Assembly: GCA_016794465.1 (NCBI GenBank)
Contig: JAEUKA010000065.1
Coordinates: 36,969 to 100,968, forward strand
Source of the DNA: Myxococcales bacterium
GTDB taxonomy: Bacteria > Myxococcota_A > Polyangia > Palsa-1104 > JAEUJZ01
Length of the DNA stretch: 64,000 bases
Reading direction: 5' to 3'
This document shows, piece after piece, positions 15,842 to 25,345 of the stretch (position 1 is the stretch's first letter; each line of letters opens with the position of its first letter). The translations under genes and the position numbers were made by a program. The notes under the pieces are model-generated. The model ran no database searches, was not told the DNA's origin, and saw only the letters and a program-made list of their open reading frames with translations.

Positions 15842-18800
15842 TTAGGTAGCGGCCCAGACATCCTCGCAGTAGCGACCTTGGGTGCGCCAGGTATGGATCT
15901 GCTCCTCTGCTTGCGCTGGGGTGTAGCCACCTTCGGAGATCAGGATGCCGTGCAGGGTCTTGCGGACAGCGGGCGCCATGTGCTTGGCGTCACCACACAG
16001 ATACACATAGGCCCCCGCTTGCAGCAGGGACCACAGCTCTTTGGCCTGCCGCCGCAGCAGATCCTGAACATAGGTCTTGGGCTGATCCGGCTGCCGAGAA
16101 AACGCGACATACAGACCATCCAGGCCGCCGTTTCGGGCGTGGGACTCCAGCTCCTCGCGATACAGATAGTCGTGATCGGGGCGACGGCAACCGAAGAACA
16201 GCAGCGTCTTTCCGACCGGAATTCCTTGCTCTTTTTGGGCAGCGCGCTCGTCGATAAAGCCGCGCAGCGGTGCCAGTCCGGTACCCGGTCCGATCAGGAT
16301 GACAGGAGTCTTGGGATCGCTGGGAAGTCGGAACGTACTGCCGGTGTCCTTGACAATGATGCGCAGCGTTTGACCGGGCTCTGCCTGCGCAAGGTAGTGA
16401 CTACAGAGTCCTTCACGCACGACTCCTTGTGGGCCCACGAAATCATGAACACCGACGGTAATCGAGCATGATCGCGGCAGCTTTTTCGGCGAAGAGGAAA
16501 TGGAATAATAGCGGCAACGGAGTGTCGGTCGCAGCGTCAGGATGGTGGCCAGATCGCAGGGGATCGAGGCAAAGCGCTGGAGCAGATCGAGCAGCGTGAG
16601 TCTCTGGGCCAAGACCTCGGTTGGGAATGCCTTCTCTCCTGCCAAGCGAAGCAGCTCGTGCTGTTCAGGAGGACAGGGACAGCGTGCGGCCAGGACTCGC
16701 AGCTCGCGACGGGTAACGGCACCGCTGAGGTCCACATGGAGTCCGAGCAGCTCTCCCACACGAATCGGAATCCCACAGGGCAGCTGACCGCTTACGGCAC
16801 CCAGCTCGCGGATCACCACCGCATCATTGGAACGGACTCCGCAGCGTGCTGCATAGGCCTCTATCACCTCGGGAGGATTCTCTGGGAAGACTCCCAAATG
16901 ATCCCCAGCAGAATAGGAAACACCGTCGGGGAGAGCGATCTCCAGATGCCGAGTTGATCTTCCAGCGTCTTCTGCTTGAAGCTCGCGACTGATGATCACA
17001 GAGCTGTAGCGCGCTTCGGCCTGAAGGGGAGCACGACTTGGTGGCAGCGCACCAGACTCCGAGCCCGCGTAGTTTACCACTTCCACAGAATAGGCATTCT
17101 GGGTGTCCTCTTTCGCAGCTGCGGAAGCACCTCTGTCTCCAGCGGGAGCGCGAGCAGAGAGCAGGGACCACACGCTGCCAAAAAACGACTCTGCCGAGGC
17201 ATCAAAGTCACCATCCGCGTCGCAGCCAGCAAACGGAAGCAGGGCCTTGGCACCCAGCGCTTGCATGCGATCAAACAAGAGCTGCGGGACTTTCTGAAAT
17301 GTCGCGCGCCACTGCTTGTTGCCACAGCCCAGCACCGCGAACTCCACACCTGCCAGCGTATCGTGCGGCAGGTCTTGACTGAGCCACGCTGCGAACTTGC
17401 TCGCATTGTCCGGAGGCTGACCGTTGTAGGTCGCGCAGAACACAAACACCGGAGTCTGTTTGGGCAGCGCCTGAGTGTAGGAATCCAGCTCTGCTACCGT
17501 CGCTGGAATCTTTCGAGCAGAGGCTTGTTGTAGTAACTTCTGTGCCAGATCTTGAGCGGTTCCCATGTTCGATCCGTACAAGATCAGAATCCCTTGGGAG
17601 TCACTCTGCAGACTGCTCTGCGGGGGCCCGTGCTGCTGCTGTTGCGACGCGATCGATGTGGGCAGCTTGCCTTTTTCTTCCGTACGCTTCTCGACCACCA
17701 TGTAAAGTCCGCGCGGCTTCATGGTCAGCGTCTGGACACTGCGTAGCTGATAGCTGGGGTCGGCCAGTCGCAGGCGGAACTGTTGATAGATTCGTGCCAG
17801 CACCAGCTTGGCTTCGACCAGCGCAAACTGGAAGCCGATGCAGCTGCGGATTCCGATCCCAAAGGGATGGTAGGCGTGGGGGTGTCGCTGCGCCACCGCA
17901 TCCGGCAGGAAGTGATCGGGATTGAACGCTTCCGGATCGGGTCCAAAGTGACGGGGATCGCGGTGCAGTCCGCCCAGGAAAGTCAGCAGCACGCCACCCT
18001 TTTTGACTGGGTACTTGCCGCCGATGACAGTGTCTCGCTGCACGAACTTCGCAAATCCTGGTGCCGTCGGATTGAGCCGCAGCGATTCCTTTAAGATTCG
18101 CCCGGTGTAGTCGAGTGCGTCGAGATCGGCAAAGGTCGGCACCCGACTGAAGTCACGCCCGAGCACCCGATCTACTTCGGCGATAAGCTGCGCCTCAATA
18201 TGAGGATTCTTAGAGATGTAATATAGCGCGTAGGACAGCATCCCACTGGTTGTCTCGTGTCCCGCGATCAGGAAGGTGATCAGCTGGGCGCGGATGTTGT
18301 CGTCGGGAAGTCGCTTCCCGGTCTGACGATCGCGCGCGGTCAGCATGATCTGTAGGATGTCACTCGGAACCGCTTCGCCCCGCTGCATGGCTGCTTTGCG
18401 GTCGAGGATGATCTGATCAACCGTATCGATGAGGACTTTCTGCGCAGACTCTTTTTTGTGGCGCTGCAGCGGATGAAATGTGTCCGGCAGAAAGTTTCGG
18501 GTCTGCTCCATCGCCACTTCCAGCACGTCCACCATGGCTTGCACAAACGGTGGTGGCTCTGCCGCACTGATGCAGTGAAAGCGGGAATGAAAGCCCGCAT
18601 ACCCGATGGCCTCGAAGGTCATCTTGGTCATCAGCTCCGTCGCCAAAAACGACTCTGTAGGAGCCCTGCCAGCCAGGTTCTGCATTAGATCATCGGACAC
18701 CTCAACAATGCGTCCGAAGTACTGCTTGATCGCAGACAGACCGAATGCAGGCAGCAAGATGCGATGCGCGATCTGCCAGATTTCCTCTTCATCTCCAGTG

Positions 18801-19402
18801 GTAAAAAGTCCACTGGAACCAACGCCTGCGCGCAGTCTTCCCAGCGGAGTTGCCGGCGGTGGGGTCGTCTTCCGGAAGTCCTCTGGACGGTTGATCTGCT
18901 CTTCTACCAAGTCAGCATCAGAGTTTACGTAGAACACATTCCCATTCGGAAGTCGCAGCCGGACAAAGCGTCCATACTCCGCCGCAACCTTGGCCAGAGA
19001 GTCTTCCAGGTTCTCTCCCGCGAAGAGCGCTGCGGCATTCCCAATGAAGGGCCATGCACGCGGTCCAGGTACTTCAGGCAGAGTACTGTTCCCGTCGCTG
19101 ATCGCGCCACTTTGCACCGGCTTCCCTGCCACCGCACCAGTCCCAGAGTCTGTGCCGGGAGTCGATGCAGGTGAGCCAGTCGGAACCAGCTCTGCAAAGA
19201 GCTGAACTCCACTTGGGAGTGCGGCACAAAGTGCAACGATGTCTCCATCCGCATCGCGGAAGCGGAGCTGGACCTCATCGGCGAGTCCGAGCGCTCGCTG
19301 AATGGCTCGCTCCATGGCAGCATCGCTGGTTCCGTCGTAGAAGCCGACTTTGGTGGTCTGTCCTCGGTAGGTGATGTGGAGGGCGCGCTTTGTCTGGGTC
19401 AT
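15842..19402 (-). CDS. P450-reductase fusion (CYP102/BM3-like) with N-terminal PB1/ubiquitin-like domain
   Basis: An 1186-residue self-sufficient monooxygenase. Residues about 5-73 form a small domain with an OPCA-like FRDADGDIVAL motif (48-58), as in PB1 domains. A 35-residue low-complexity linker leads to the P450 part (about 108-570). There the oxygen-binding helix is AGHETTSG (390-397), the ExxR motif is E439-R442, and the heme cysteine is Cys521 in FGIGIRSCIG. Next come a flavodoxin-like FMN domain (ILYGSNMGTAQ, 607-617), an FAD site with RCRYYSISSSP (962-972), an NADPH motif GPGTGLAPLRGF (1038-1049) and the C-terminal tryptophan (DVWAAT). It is expected to hydroxylate fatty acids or similar lipids with NADPH and O2. 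The usual BM3 length is about 1050, so the extra length is the N-terminal extension. It is divergent from the Ser/Thr kinase gene. Confidence 0.95.
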   Translation of the reverse strand: MTQTKRALHITYRGQTTKVGFYDGTSDAAMERAIQRALGLADEVQLRFRDADGDIVALCAALPSGVQLFAELVPTGSPASTPGTDSGTGAVAGKPVQSGAISDGNSTLPEVPGPRAWPFIGNAAALFAGENLEDSLAKVAAEYGRFVRLRLPNGNVFYVNSDADLVEEQINRPEDFRKTTPPPATPLGRLRAGVGSSGLFTTGDEEEIWQIAHRILLPAFGLSAIKQYFGRIVEVSDDLMQNLAGRAPTESFLATELMTKMTFEAIGYAGFHSRFHCISAAEPPPFVQAMVDVLEVAMEQTRNFLPDTFHPLQRHKKESAQKVLIDTVDQIILDRKAAMQRGEAVPSDILQIMLTARDRQTGKRLPDDNIRAQLITFLIAGHETTSGMLSYALYYISKNPHIEAQLIAEVDRVLGRDFSRVPTFADLDALDYTGRILKESLRLNPTAPGFAKFVQRDTVIGGKYPVKKGGVLLTFLGGLHRDPRHFGPDPEAFNPDHFLPDAVAQRHPHAYHPFGIGIRSCIGFQFALVEAKLVLARIYQQFRLRLADPSYQLRSVQTLTMKPRGLYMVVEKRTEEKGKLPTSIASQQQQHGPPQSSLQSDSQGILILYGSNMGTAQDLAQKLLQQASARKIPATVAELDSYTQALPKQTPVFVFCATYNGQPPDNASKFAAWLSQDLPHDTLAGVEFAVLGCGNKQWRATFQKVPQLLFDRMQALGAKALLPFAGCDADGDFDASAESFFGSVWSLLSARAPAGDRGASAAAKEDTQNAYSVEVVNYAGSESGALPPSRAPLQAEARYSSVIISRELQAEDAGRSTRHLEIALPDGVSYSAGDHLGVFPENPPEVIEAYAARCGVRSNDAVVIRELGAVSGQLPCGIPIRVGELLGLHVDLSGAVTRRELRVLAARCPCPPEQHELLRLAGEKAFPTEVLAQRLTLLDLLQRFASIPCDLATILTLRPTLRCRYYSISSSPKKLPRSCSITVGVHDFVGPQGVVREGLCSHYLAQAEPGQTLRIIVKDTGSTFRLPSDPKTPVILIGPGTGLAPLRGFIDERAAQKEQGIPVGKTLLFFGCRRPDHDYLYREELESHARNGGLDGLYVAFSRQPDQPKTYVQDLLRRQAKELWSLLQAGAYVYLCGDAKHMAPAVRKTLHGILISEGGYTPAQAEEQIHTWRTQGRYCEDVWAAT

Positions 19403-19650
19403 CGCTGCATAGCATCCCCTTTGTGGGAGCCCAAATCAAGGGAGCAGCCTGCGGGGTCACTGTGTAGCATTGTGTAGTTGCGGAGTCGTGCGATTGCGGT
19501 TCCCAGTCGGGTGGGAAGTTGCAGAGTCCGCAAAACGTCAGTCCTTTCGAACCGTTGGCAAGAATCACAATGCCCATCTCGGGAAAGGGGCCACTTGGGT
19601 TATGCTCAAATCTGACTGCCTTTCGCGAGGACAGCTCAGTTGGAGGACAG

Positions 19651-21516
19651 ATGGCCGAGGCGCCTTCGGACCGCAGCATCAACCCACAGCTACAGCCGGG
19701 AGAGAAGCTGGGCAACTATCAGGTGCTGCGTCTCCTCGGGCAGGGCGGCATGGGCGAGGTCTTCGAGGCCAAACACCTTTACATCGAGCGTCGGGCGGCG
19801 ATCAAAGTGCTGCATTCCGAGCTGTGTCAAAACCAGCAGTTTCGGACGCGATTCCTCAATGAAGCGCGTGCGGTCAACCTGATCAAGCATCCCGGTCTGG
19901 TCGAGATCTATGAGTATGGACTGAAGGACGATGGCACCGCCTACATCGTCATGGAGTACCTAGAAGGAGAGGCGTTGAGCCGCCGCATCAAGCGAGCGGT
20001 CCATGGCATCGGCAGCGCAGCACTTCCCATCTGTCGCCAGATCGCCATAGCCATCGCCGCCGCCCACGCCAAAAACATCGTTCACAGAGATCTGAAACCT
20101 GACAATGTGATGCTGGTTTCTGAGCCGGATCGGTCGCTGCGGGTGAAGGTGCTCGACTTTGGGATTGCCAAGCTATCCGACTCATCAGATGGCAAGGCCC
20201 AGACAGAGACGGGGGCGGTGATTGGGACTCCGGCCTACATGGCTCCGGAGCAGTGTGTGGGGCTCTCTTCGATCGATGGGAAGGCGGATGTTTACGCGCT
20301 GGGAATGATCCTCTACGAGCTGCTTTCGGGGACCTCGCCGTTTGATGCGCAGCATGGCTTCGACTATATGGCGGCACATGTGCGGGGGACGCCACGACCG
20401 ATTCTGGATGCTGTACCGGAGCTTCCTGCCGAGCTGGCGAACTTGGTCCACGCGATGATTGCGAAGGACAAAGAGGAGCGGCCGGACATGATGACCGTGG
20501 CACTCCTGATCGAGCAGATCGAGGCGGATCTTCCGACGCTGTGGCCAGCGGCTACTGCTGACTTGGCCAGCGACTCGACTTTACATGCGGGCCCGCGCGA
20601 CCGAGTCACCGGACCGATTCCCAAAGTGACGGGCGGACGACTGAGTCGGGAGGGAATGCAGCAGCTTCGGCCCAGCAGAGAGCTGAACGCGATTCAGAAT
20701 CGGCCCAGCAGAGAGCTGAACGCGATTCAGAATCGGCCCAGCAGAGAGCTGACCCCGGTTGGTCAGGTTGGCCGCGATGACTTGGCCCATGGACATACGC
20801 TTCCCGCGATGGCCTCGCAGTCCTCTGGGCTGCGGTCAAAGTCGAAGTCGCTGGCGACGGGTCAGACGCTTCCAGCGCTGGCTCCGGATTCGGTGAGTGC
20901 GTCTTCTGTGAGCGGCGTGAACACTGCGAAAGACAGCGCTGCAATCAGCGCAGTAAGCTCGGTCAGCGAGTCCGTGCCGTTGCGAGGTCTGGGCCGTCCG
21001 GGTCCTATCGTCCTACTCCTGACTCTGTCCACGATGGGAATTGCGCTGGTGGCATTCCTGGTCCTTCGCCGGACTCCGATTCCAGAAAAGTCTCAGACTC
21101 CGCAAGTGGTGGCTGCGCCTCGGCTCGTTAAGTGGGTGGTACGCTCTCATCCTACTGGTGCAGAGGTGGTGCGCAGCGATGGTCAGATCCTGGGCAATAC
21201 ACCGTGGCAGATCGAGCGGCCCGCTGACTTGGGAGAGAGTCTGCTCACGCTGCGGCTCGCCCTGCATCGCGACAAGGTGATCGTGCTGAGTCACAGTGCT
21301 GATGTGGTCACCGAGGTTCTGTTGGAAGCGAGGACTCCTGCTTCACCTGCGACTGTGGAACCGCTGAATCCGACCAATCCGTCCGCTGGAAAATCCGCTG
21401 GAAAGTCAGCCAGTAAGTCAGCCAAATCACGCAAAAAGAGTACCGCCCGCAAGGGTCACGGAAGCAACGGAAAGGCCGCTGGCTCCGACGGAGAAGTCAA
21501 GCTCCTGATGGACTAG
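19651..21516 (+). CDS. Ser/Thr protein kinase with repeat linker, TM helix and PEGA-like domain
   Basis: A 621-residue Hanks-type kinase. The catalytic domain spans about 20-290: GQGGMG glycine loop (30-35), Lys52, HRDLKPDN (145-152), DFG (169-171) and APE (198-200). All are present, so it should be active. A cytoplasmic linker follows that contains three direct copies of an 11-residue unit (RPSRELNAIQN), then a transmembrane helix (about 450-470) and an extracytoplasmic PEGA-like module (SHPTGAEVV, GNTPWQIERP). The C-terminal tail is Lys/Ser-rich (KSAGKSASKSAKS). ATG 19651 is preferred over an upstream in-frame ATG because of a GGAGG site. PEGA Ser/Thr kinases of myxobacteria usually sense envelope cues. 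It lies divergent to the P450 gene and upstream of a TPR protein gene. Confidence 0.95.
   Translation: MAEAPSDRSINPQLQPGEKLGNYQVLRLLGQGGMGEVFEAKHLYIERRAAIKVLHSELCQNQQFRTRFLNEARAVNLIKHPGLVEIYEYGLKDDGTAYIVMEYLEGEALSRRIKRAVHGIGSAALPICRQIAIAIAAAHAKNIVHRDLKPDNVMLVSEPDRSLRVKVLDFGIAKLSDSSDGKAQTETGAVIGTPAYMAPEQCVGLSSIDGKADVYALGMILYELLSGTSPFDAQHGFDYMAAHVRGTPRPILDAVPELPAELANLVHAMIAKDKEERPDMMTVALLIEQIEADLPTLWPAATADLASDSTLHAGPRDRVTGPIPKVTGGRLSREGMQQLRPSRELNAIQNRPSRELNAIQNRPSRELTPVGQVGRDDLAHGHTLPAMASQSSGLRSKSKSLATGQTLPALAPDSVSASSVSGVNTAKDSAAISAVSSVSESVPLRGLGRPGPIVLLLTLSTMGIALVAFLVLRRTPIPEKSQTPQVVAAPRLVKWVVRSHPTGAEVVRSDGQILGNTPWQIERPADLGESLLTLRLALHRDKVIVLSHSADVVTEVLLEARTPASPATVEPLNPTNPSAGKSAGKSASKSAKSRKKSTARKGHGSNGKAAGSDGEVKLLMD
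20668..20752 (+). repeat. 33-bp in-frame tandem repeat in the kinase linker
   Basis: Two complete identical units, at 20668-20700 and 20701-20733, and a partial third to about 20752. Each begins CGGCCCAGCAGAGAGCTGA and encodes RPSRELNAIQN, lengthening the linker between the kinase domain and the membrane helix. The unit contains Ser and Arg, so it could be a phosphosite array, but that is inference. Exact copies indicate recent duplication by slippage, making copy number likely to vary between strains. Confidence 0.9.
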
Positions 21517-21650
21517 TTCAGTGGATTCCGATCGGTTGCTCATCCACCGTTCCTACGGGTCAAAACGTAGACAAGCTGCACCATTTATGGACTTTGGGAA
21601 CCGGGCAGCCACACACTCCGTCAGAACAGATCTTGAGAGGAACCATCATC

Positions 21651-22280
21651 ATGCCGCACTCGTTTCCGACGCGACTCCTCCTGCTGCTGCTGGGTCTGTG
21701 CGCGCTGTCCCCACCTGCTTGGGCGCAGGACTTTAAGACACACTATGACTTGGCGATGGCGCTCTACCAGGCGCAAAAATTCGAGGAGGCGATTCCGGAG
21801 TTCAAGGCCGCCTATGAGATCGATCGCAAGCCGGGACTCCTGTTCAACATTGCGCAGTCCTATCGCAAGGCGGGACGACCTCGGGATGCGATTCAGTACT
21901 ACGATCAGTATCTCTCTTCAGATCCTCGACTGGACACGGACACTCGTCGCAAAGTCGATGGCTATCTGGCCGAAGCGCGCAACACCTTGGCTTCTCTGGA
22001 GCTGGAGCTGAAGCGTCGACTTGCGGAAGAGAAAGCTGCGCGAGCGGTCGAGCCTCCTCCGACGCTGCAACCAGAGCCTACGCCACCGCCTCCTCCTCCG
22101 GCACCGCCGCCTCCTCCGCAAGAGAAGAGTACCCCTGTGTACAAGCGTCCCTGGCTGTGGGCAGTGGTGGGTGGCGTCGTGGTGGCCGGGGTAATTGTCG
22201 GCGTCGTTGTGGGAACCAGCACCGCGCGTGCGGCTCCGGTGGTGGACTCGGGAGTCCCCCGCGTAGCCATTACTTTTTAG
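21651..22280 (+). CDS. Secreted TPR protein with Pro-rich linker and C-terminal TM helix
   Basis: A 209-residue protein. It has an N-terminal signal peptide (LLLLLLGLCALSPPAWA), two to three TPR-like helices (about 28-110: THYDLAMALYQAQKFEEAIPEFKAAYEI, LLFNIAQSYRKAGRPRDAIQYYDQYL), a charged segment, a polyproline stretch near 155-175 and a Val-rich transmembrane helix near 183-202. The start has a GAGAGG site. This layout (TPR, Pro-rich linker, membrane helix) recurs in myxobacterial envelope proteins encoded next to PEGA kinases, so it may be a partner of the upstream kinase, but only the adjacency is shown. Confidence 0.75.
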   Translation: MPHSFPTRLLLLLLGLCALSPPAWAQDFKTHYDLAMALYQAQKFEEAIPEFKAAYEIDRKPGLLFNIAQSYRKAGRPRDAIQYYDQYLSSDPRLDTDTRRKVDGYLAEARNTLASLELELKRRLAEEKAARAVEPPPTLQPEPTPPPPPPAPPPPPQEKSTPVYKRPWLWAVVGGVVVAGVIVGVVVGTSTARAAPVVDSGVPRVAITF

Positions 22281-22317
22281 TCGCTTGAGCTGTTGAAGAG
22301 GGGAAAGAGGAATCTCG

Positions 22318-22770
22318 ATGCAGACAATTAGATCTCGCTTTGGGGCGCTGATCGCAACCGCAATGATCGGACTCCTGCCTGGTTGCGGAGCGGCTCCGGC
22401 CCCGGTCCTGCTGCTGAGTCTGAATGGCGTGCACATGATGGGCGCCGAGCTGAAGGTGACGCTTATCAAAGATGGCAAGCCAGCCACCGTGACGCTGTAT
22501 CGCAACGGCAGCAACGTCTTTGTGGCGCAGTTTGGTAGTCCCCCAGCGATGATGCCGGCACCGAGTTCGGTCAAGGTGGCTTTTGATCTGCCGCTAGGAA
22601 CCAGTGGTGCGCTGTCGATCCAAGCCGCTTCTTTTGGGAGTTCGATGATGGGGCCCGGCCCGCTGATGAAGCAAGCAGAGGGCTGTACGACCACTACGAT
22701 TCGTGACGGAGAGCTTAACGAAGTCTCCCTGACGATGGTGCAGCCTCCCGCGCCATCGAGCTGTCAGTAG
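22318..22770 (+). CDS. Small lipoprotein of unknown function
   Basis: A 150-residue protein with a signal ending in GLLPGC, a lipobox at about residues 20-23. The mature part is mostly beta-like (MGAELKVTLIKDGKPATVTLYRNGSNVFVAQF) with Met/Pro-rich segments and only two later cysteines. No family is recognised. It follows the TPR gene by 37 bases, suggesting the same transcript, and precedes the Cys-repeat lipoprotein gene in the same orientation. Confidence 0.7.
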   Translation: MQTIRSRFGALIATAMIGLLPGCGAAPAPVLLLSLNGVHMMGAELKVTLIKDGKPATVTLYRNGSNVFVAQFGSPPAMMPAPSSVKVAFDLPLGTSGALSIQAASFGSSMMGPGPLMKQAEGCTTTTIRDGELNEVSLTMVQPPAPSSCQ

Positions 22771-22858
22771 TCGAGTCTGCGGCGGCTTGCATTCCGCTCC
22801 CGGTTCTGTTTATGGTGCCGACTCTCTAGACACCAAAAACATCTCTGTGGAGCGTCTG

Positions 22859-23989
22859 ATGTTCTCTTCCTGTCGTGCTTTGGCAATCTCTCTCGCGCTG
22901 CTGCTCTGTCCTGTTGCGGGCTGTGAAAGTCCGGCTGATCCGCCGGGAACTGGCAGTGATACCGATGGTCCGATGTCGACGGTGGACGGTGGCGACCCTA
23001 CTCCCAAGACCTGTACTTCCTGCCGCGCCGATGAAGTCTGCGTGGATGGCTCCTGCGTAACCGTTCCCAAGAACTGTCCCTGTCCGCAAGAGAGCTACTG
23101 CAACCTTGGCACCAGCATGTGCGTGGTGGGCTGCTTAGAAGACGGAAACTGCGCGACCGGGCGAATCTGTGATGGCGTGGCGCGCAAGTGTGCAGAGGGC
23201 TGCCGCACTGACGCTGCCTGTGGCAAAGGAAAGATCTGTGACAAGAGCCTCTGTCGCGTGGGCTGCCGCCGTGATCCGGACTGTGGAACAAACGAATACT
23301 GCGACTCTGTAAAGGAAGTCTGCATGGCCGGATGTACGGCGGACTCTGCCTGCATGAGCGGTCAGATCTGCGACAACCTGCGCTGCCGAGCCGGCTGCCG
23401 CGCCGACGCTGCGTGCACTATGGGACAGATCTGCGAGTCCACCACCTGCCGGGCCGGCTGTCGCAACGACATGGGCTGTAAGAGCGGTCAGATCTGTGAA
23501 TCCCTCAAGTGCCGAGCTGGCTGTCGCAGTGACATGGACTGCGGAGCGGACTCTGTCTGCAAGAGCTCGACGTTGACCTGTCTGAAGTGTGATGCCGACG
23601 CGGATGAGGCCACTGATTCCACCGTACGCACTTCCGGACGCAGCGTCTCGGAGCGAAAAGTCCGCGTTCTGTGCGGCAAGACCGATGTCGACAAAGTGAC
23701 CTGGGTGCAGAGTCCTCCCAACCCTGGTTATTACCGCAAGAGCGTGTGGGTCACGACGACCGGAGCGACGGCGAGCGCCAAGACCAACATCAGCTTGAAC
23801 CTGGGCAGCGGAGTCGTGAAGACGTTTGTCCTTTCTGGCAACACGACCCAGACCATCTGGCAGGACTCCTTTGACTACTACTGCGGCGGGGGCGTCTGCG
23901 CGGGCTGGACGTACACCGTATCGGCGGATTCCGACTCTGATACGCCTCCCAAGGTCGAGTTCGGATTCAGTGTCTCTGCCACCCGCTAA
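22859..23989 (+). CDS. Cys-repeat lipoprotein (tandem CxxGxxC-type modules)
   Basis: A 376-residue protein with a lipobox signal (LLLCPVAGC, about residue 21). From about residue 55 to 245 it has more than eight consecutive modules with the pattern C-x-x-G-x-I/x-C-x(4-7)-C-R-A-G-C-R-x-D-x-x-C, each about 20-25 residues (for example GQICDNLRCRAGCRADAAC). Such arrays form disulphide-rich stalks. The last 130 residues are a separate beta-rich domain without cysteine repeats, possibly a receptor- or ligand-binding head (TTGATASAKTNISLNL, YTVSADSDSDTPPK). The start at 22859 is chosen because a GTGGAG site and the signal peptide follow it. No enzymatic motif is seen. Confidence 0.8.
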   Translation: MFSSCRALAISLALLLCPVAGCESPADPPGTGSDTDGPMSTVDGGDPTPKTCTSCRADEVCVDGSCVTVPKNCPCPQESYCNLGTSMCVVGCLEDGNCATGRICDGVARKCAEGCRTDAACGKGKICDKSLCRVGCRRDPDCGTNEYCDSVKEVCMAGCTADSACMSGQICDNLRCRAGCRADAACTMGQICESTTCRAGCRNDMGCKSGQICESLKCRAGCRSDMDCGADSVCKSSTLTCLKCDADADEATDSTVRTSGRSVSERKVRVLCGKTDVDKVTWVQSPPNPGYYRKSVWVTTTGATASAKTNISLNLGSGVVKTFVLSGNTTQTIWQDSFDYYCGGGVCAGWTYTVSADSDSDTPPKVEFGFSVSATR

Positions 23990-24042
23990 GTAGTCCGCAA
24001 AAAGGACGCTGTCCTTTTCCCTGACGTTGTTATAGTCCGCGC

Positions 24043-25329
24043 ATGCGGATTCCTACCCTTGCCCCCCTGGTTCTGTTCTTTTCGTCGCTGGCACTGCCTG
24101 CTTGTAACGCGGATCGCGAGTCCGTTGATGAAATTGGTATGACCCCGGTGACGCCGGACCCGACCAAGCCCGGACCCGGACCGATTCCCAAAGTAGGTCG
24201 GCTGAGCGGCAAGGTGGTGGCTCCGGAAGGAACGATTCCAATCTCGGGTGCGCTGGTCTATGTTGCGACCGCGCCTCCCGCCGCGATTCCGGACGGTGTG
24301 TACTGTGACAAGTGCGTCCACATTCCCGATGGAACTCCGCACACCACCACCAAGTCTGACGGAACCTTCGAGCTCGATGCGAGTACCGGCAGTTACTATC
24401 TGGTGGTCCAAAAAGGCGCATTCCGTCGGGTCCGGCAGATCAGTGTGATGGAAGGTCCGCAGCAGGTTCCGATCGACAAGACCAAGCTGCCGAACATCAC
24501 CGACAAAGCCAACGGCGACGATGTTCCCAAGATTGCGGTCATGCTCGGCGCGTGGGACCCGATTGAGCTGGTGCTGGCGCGGATGGGTCTGAAGGCGACG
24601 ATCACCAAGGATCTGCTCGGGCGCGCGCAGGTGCTCGGCAAGGATGCGCCGGCCTTTGCGATCTATGGGGTTCACGGGCTGTTTGAGACTTCGCCTCATC
24701 CGAGCCCGGTCACTCTCATCACCGACCCCAAAGAGATCAGCAAGTATCACATCGTGTTCTTGCCGTGCTCGGGCGGTATCAATGACATGGGCGCAACGAA
24801 GTGCAGCGGCGTCTACAACAGCGACAGCCGCGTCAAAAAGACCATCGCAGACTTCGTGGCGCAGGGCGGACGACTGTACGTATCTGATTGGTCGTACGAG
24901 TACGTTCGCCAGGTCTTCCCCGGCTACGTGACCTGGAGCGGCGAGAATTCCCAGATTGGCTCGGCCTGCATGGGCGGTGGCGGCGAGCAGTCGGTGCGGA
25001 ACCAGGACGCGGGACTGTCGGCCTGGTTGACGGCGCAAGGAAAGAGCCTGTCGTCGGTCAAAGATGCGTGGACGGCGATTGGCTCGGTGCAAGAGAAGCT
25101 AGGAATCGATGCCGATGGCAAGCCCGCGAAGGTGAAGCCGAAGGTGTGGGTCGAAGCGAGTGCGCCGGTCACCACCAGCCTGCAGCATGGCTGTGGTCGC
25201 GTGATGTACACGACCTATCACACCCAGCCCACCAGCGAGGTCAACGGGGCGCTCGAGCCGCAAGCCCTCGCGCTGCTCTATCTGATCCTCGAGGTCGGAG
25301 TCTGCATCGATCCGCAGGTGATTGGCTAA
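24043..25329 (+). CDS. Secreted lipoprotein with carboxypeptidase-regulatory-like and GATase/ThuA-like domains
   Basis: A 428-residue protein with a lipobox signal (SLALPAC). Residues about 50-145 resemble a CarboxypepD_reg-like beta sandwich (GRLSGKVVAPEGTIPISGALVYVATAPP, KSDGTFELDASTGSYYLVVQKG). The following part (about 165-420) looks like a Rossmann-type domain of the class I amidotransferase/ThuA superfamily: KYHIVFLPCSGG, IADFVAQGGRLYVSDWSYEYV, MYTTYHTQPTSEV. The catalytic Cys position in FLPCSGG is suggestive, but no proof of activity exists. It ends just before two tandem hairpins. The function is unknown. Confidence 0.7.
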   Translation: MRIPTLAPLVLFFSSLALPACNADRESVDEIGMTPVTPDPTKPGPGPIPKVGRLSGKVVAPEGTIPISGALVYVATAPPAAIPDGVYCDKCVHIPDGTPHTTTKSDGTFELDASTGSYYLVVQKGAFRRVRQISVMEGPQQVPIDKTKLPNITDKANGDDVPKIAVMLGAWDPIELVLARMGLKATITKDLLGRAQVLGKDAPAFAIYGVHGLFETSPHPSPVTLITDPKEISKYHIVFLPCSGGINDMGATKCSGVYNSDSRVKKTIADFVAQGGRLYVSDWSYEYVRQVFPGYVTWSGENSQIGSACMGGGGEQSVRNQDAGLSAWLTAQGKSLSSVKDAWTAIGSVQEKLGIDADGKPAKVKPKVWVEASAPVTTSLQHGCGRVMYTTYHTQPTSEVNGALEPQALALLYLILEVGVCIDPQVIG

Positions 25330-25345
25330 GGAAGCCTTGGGGGGA

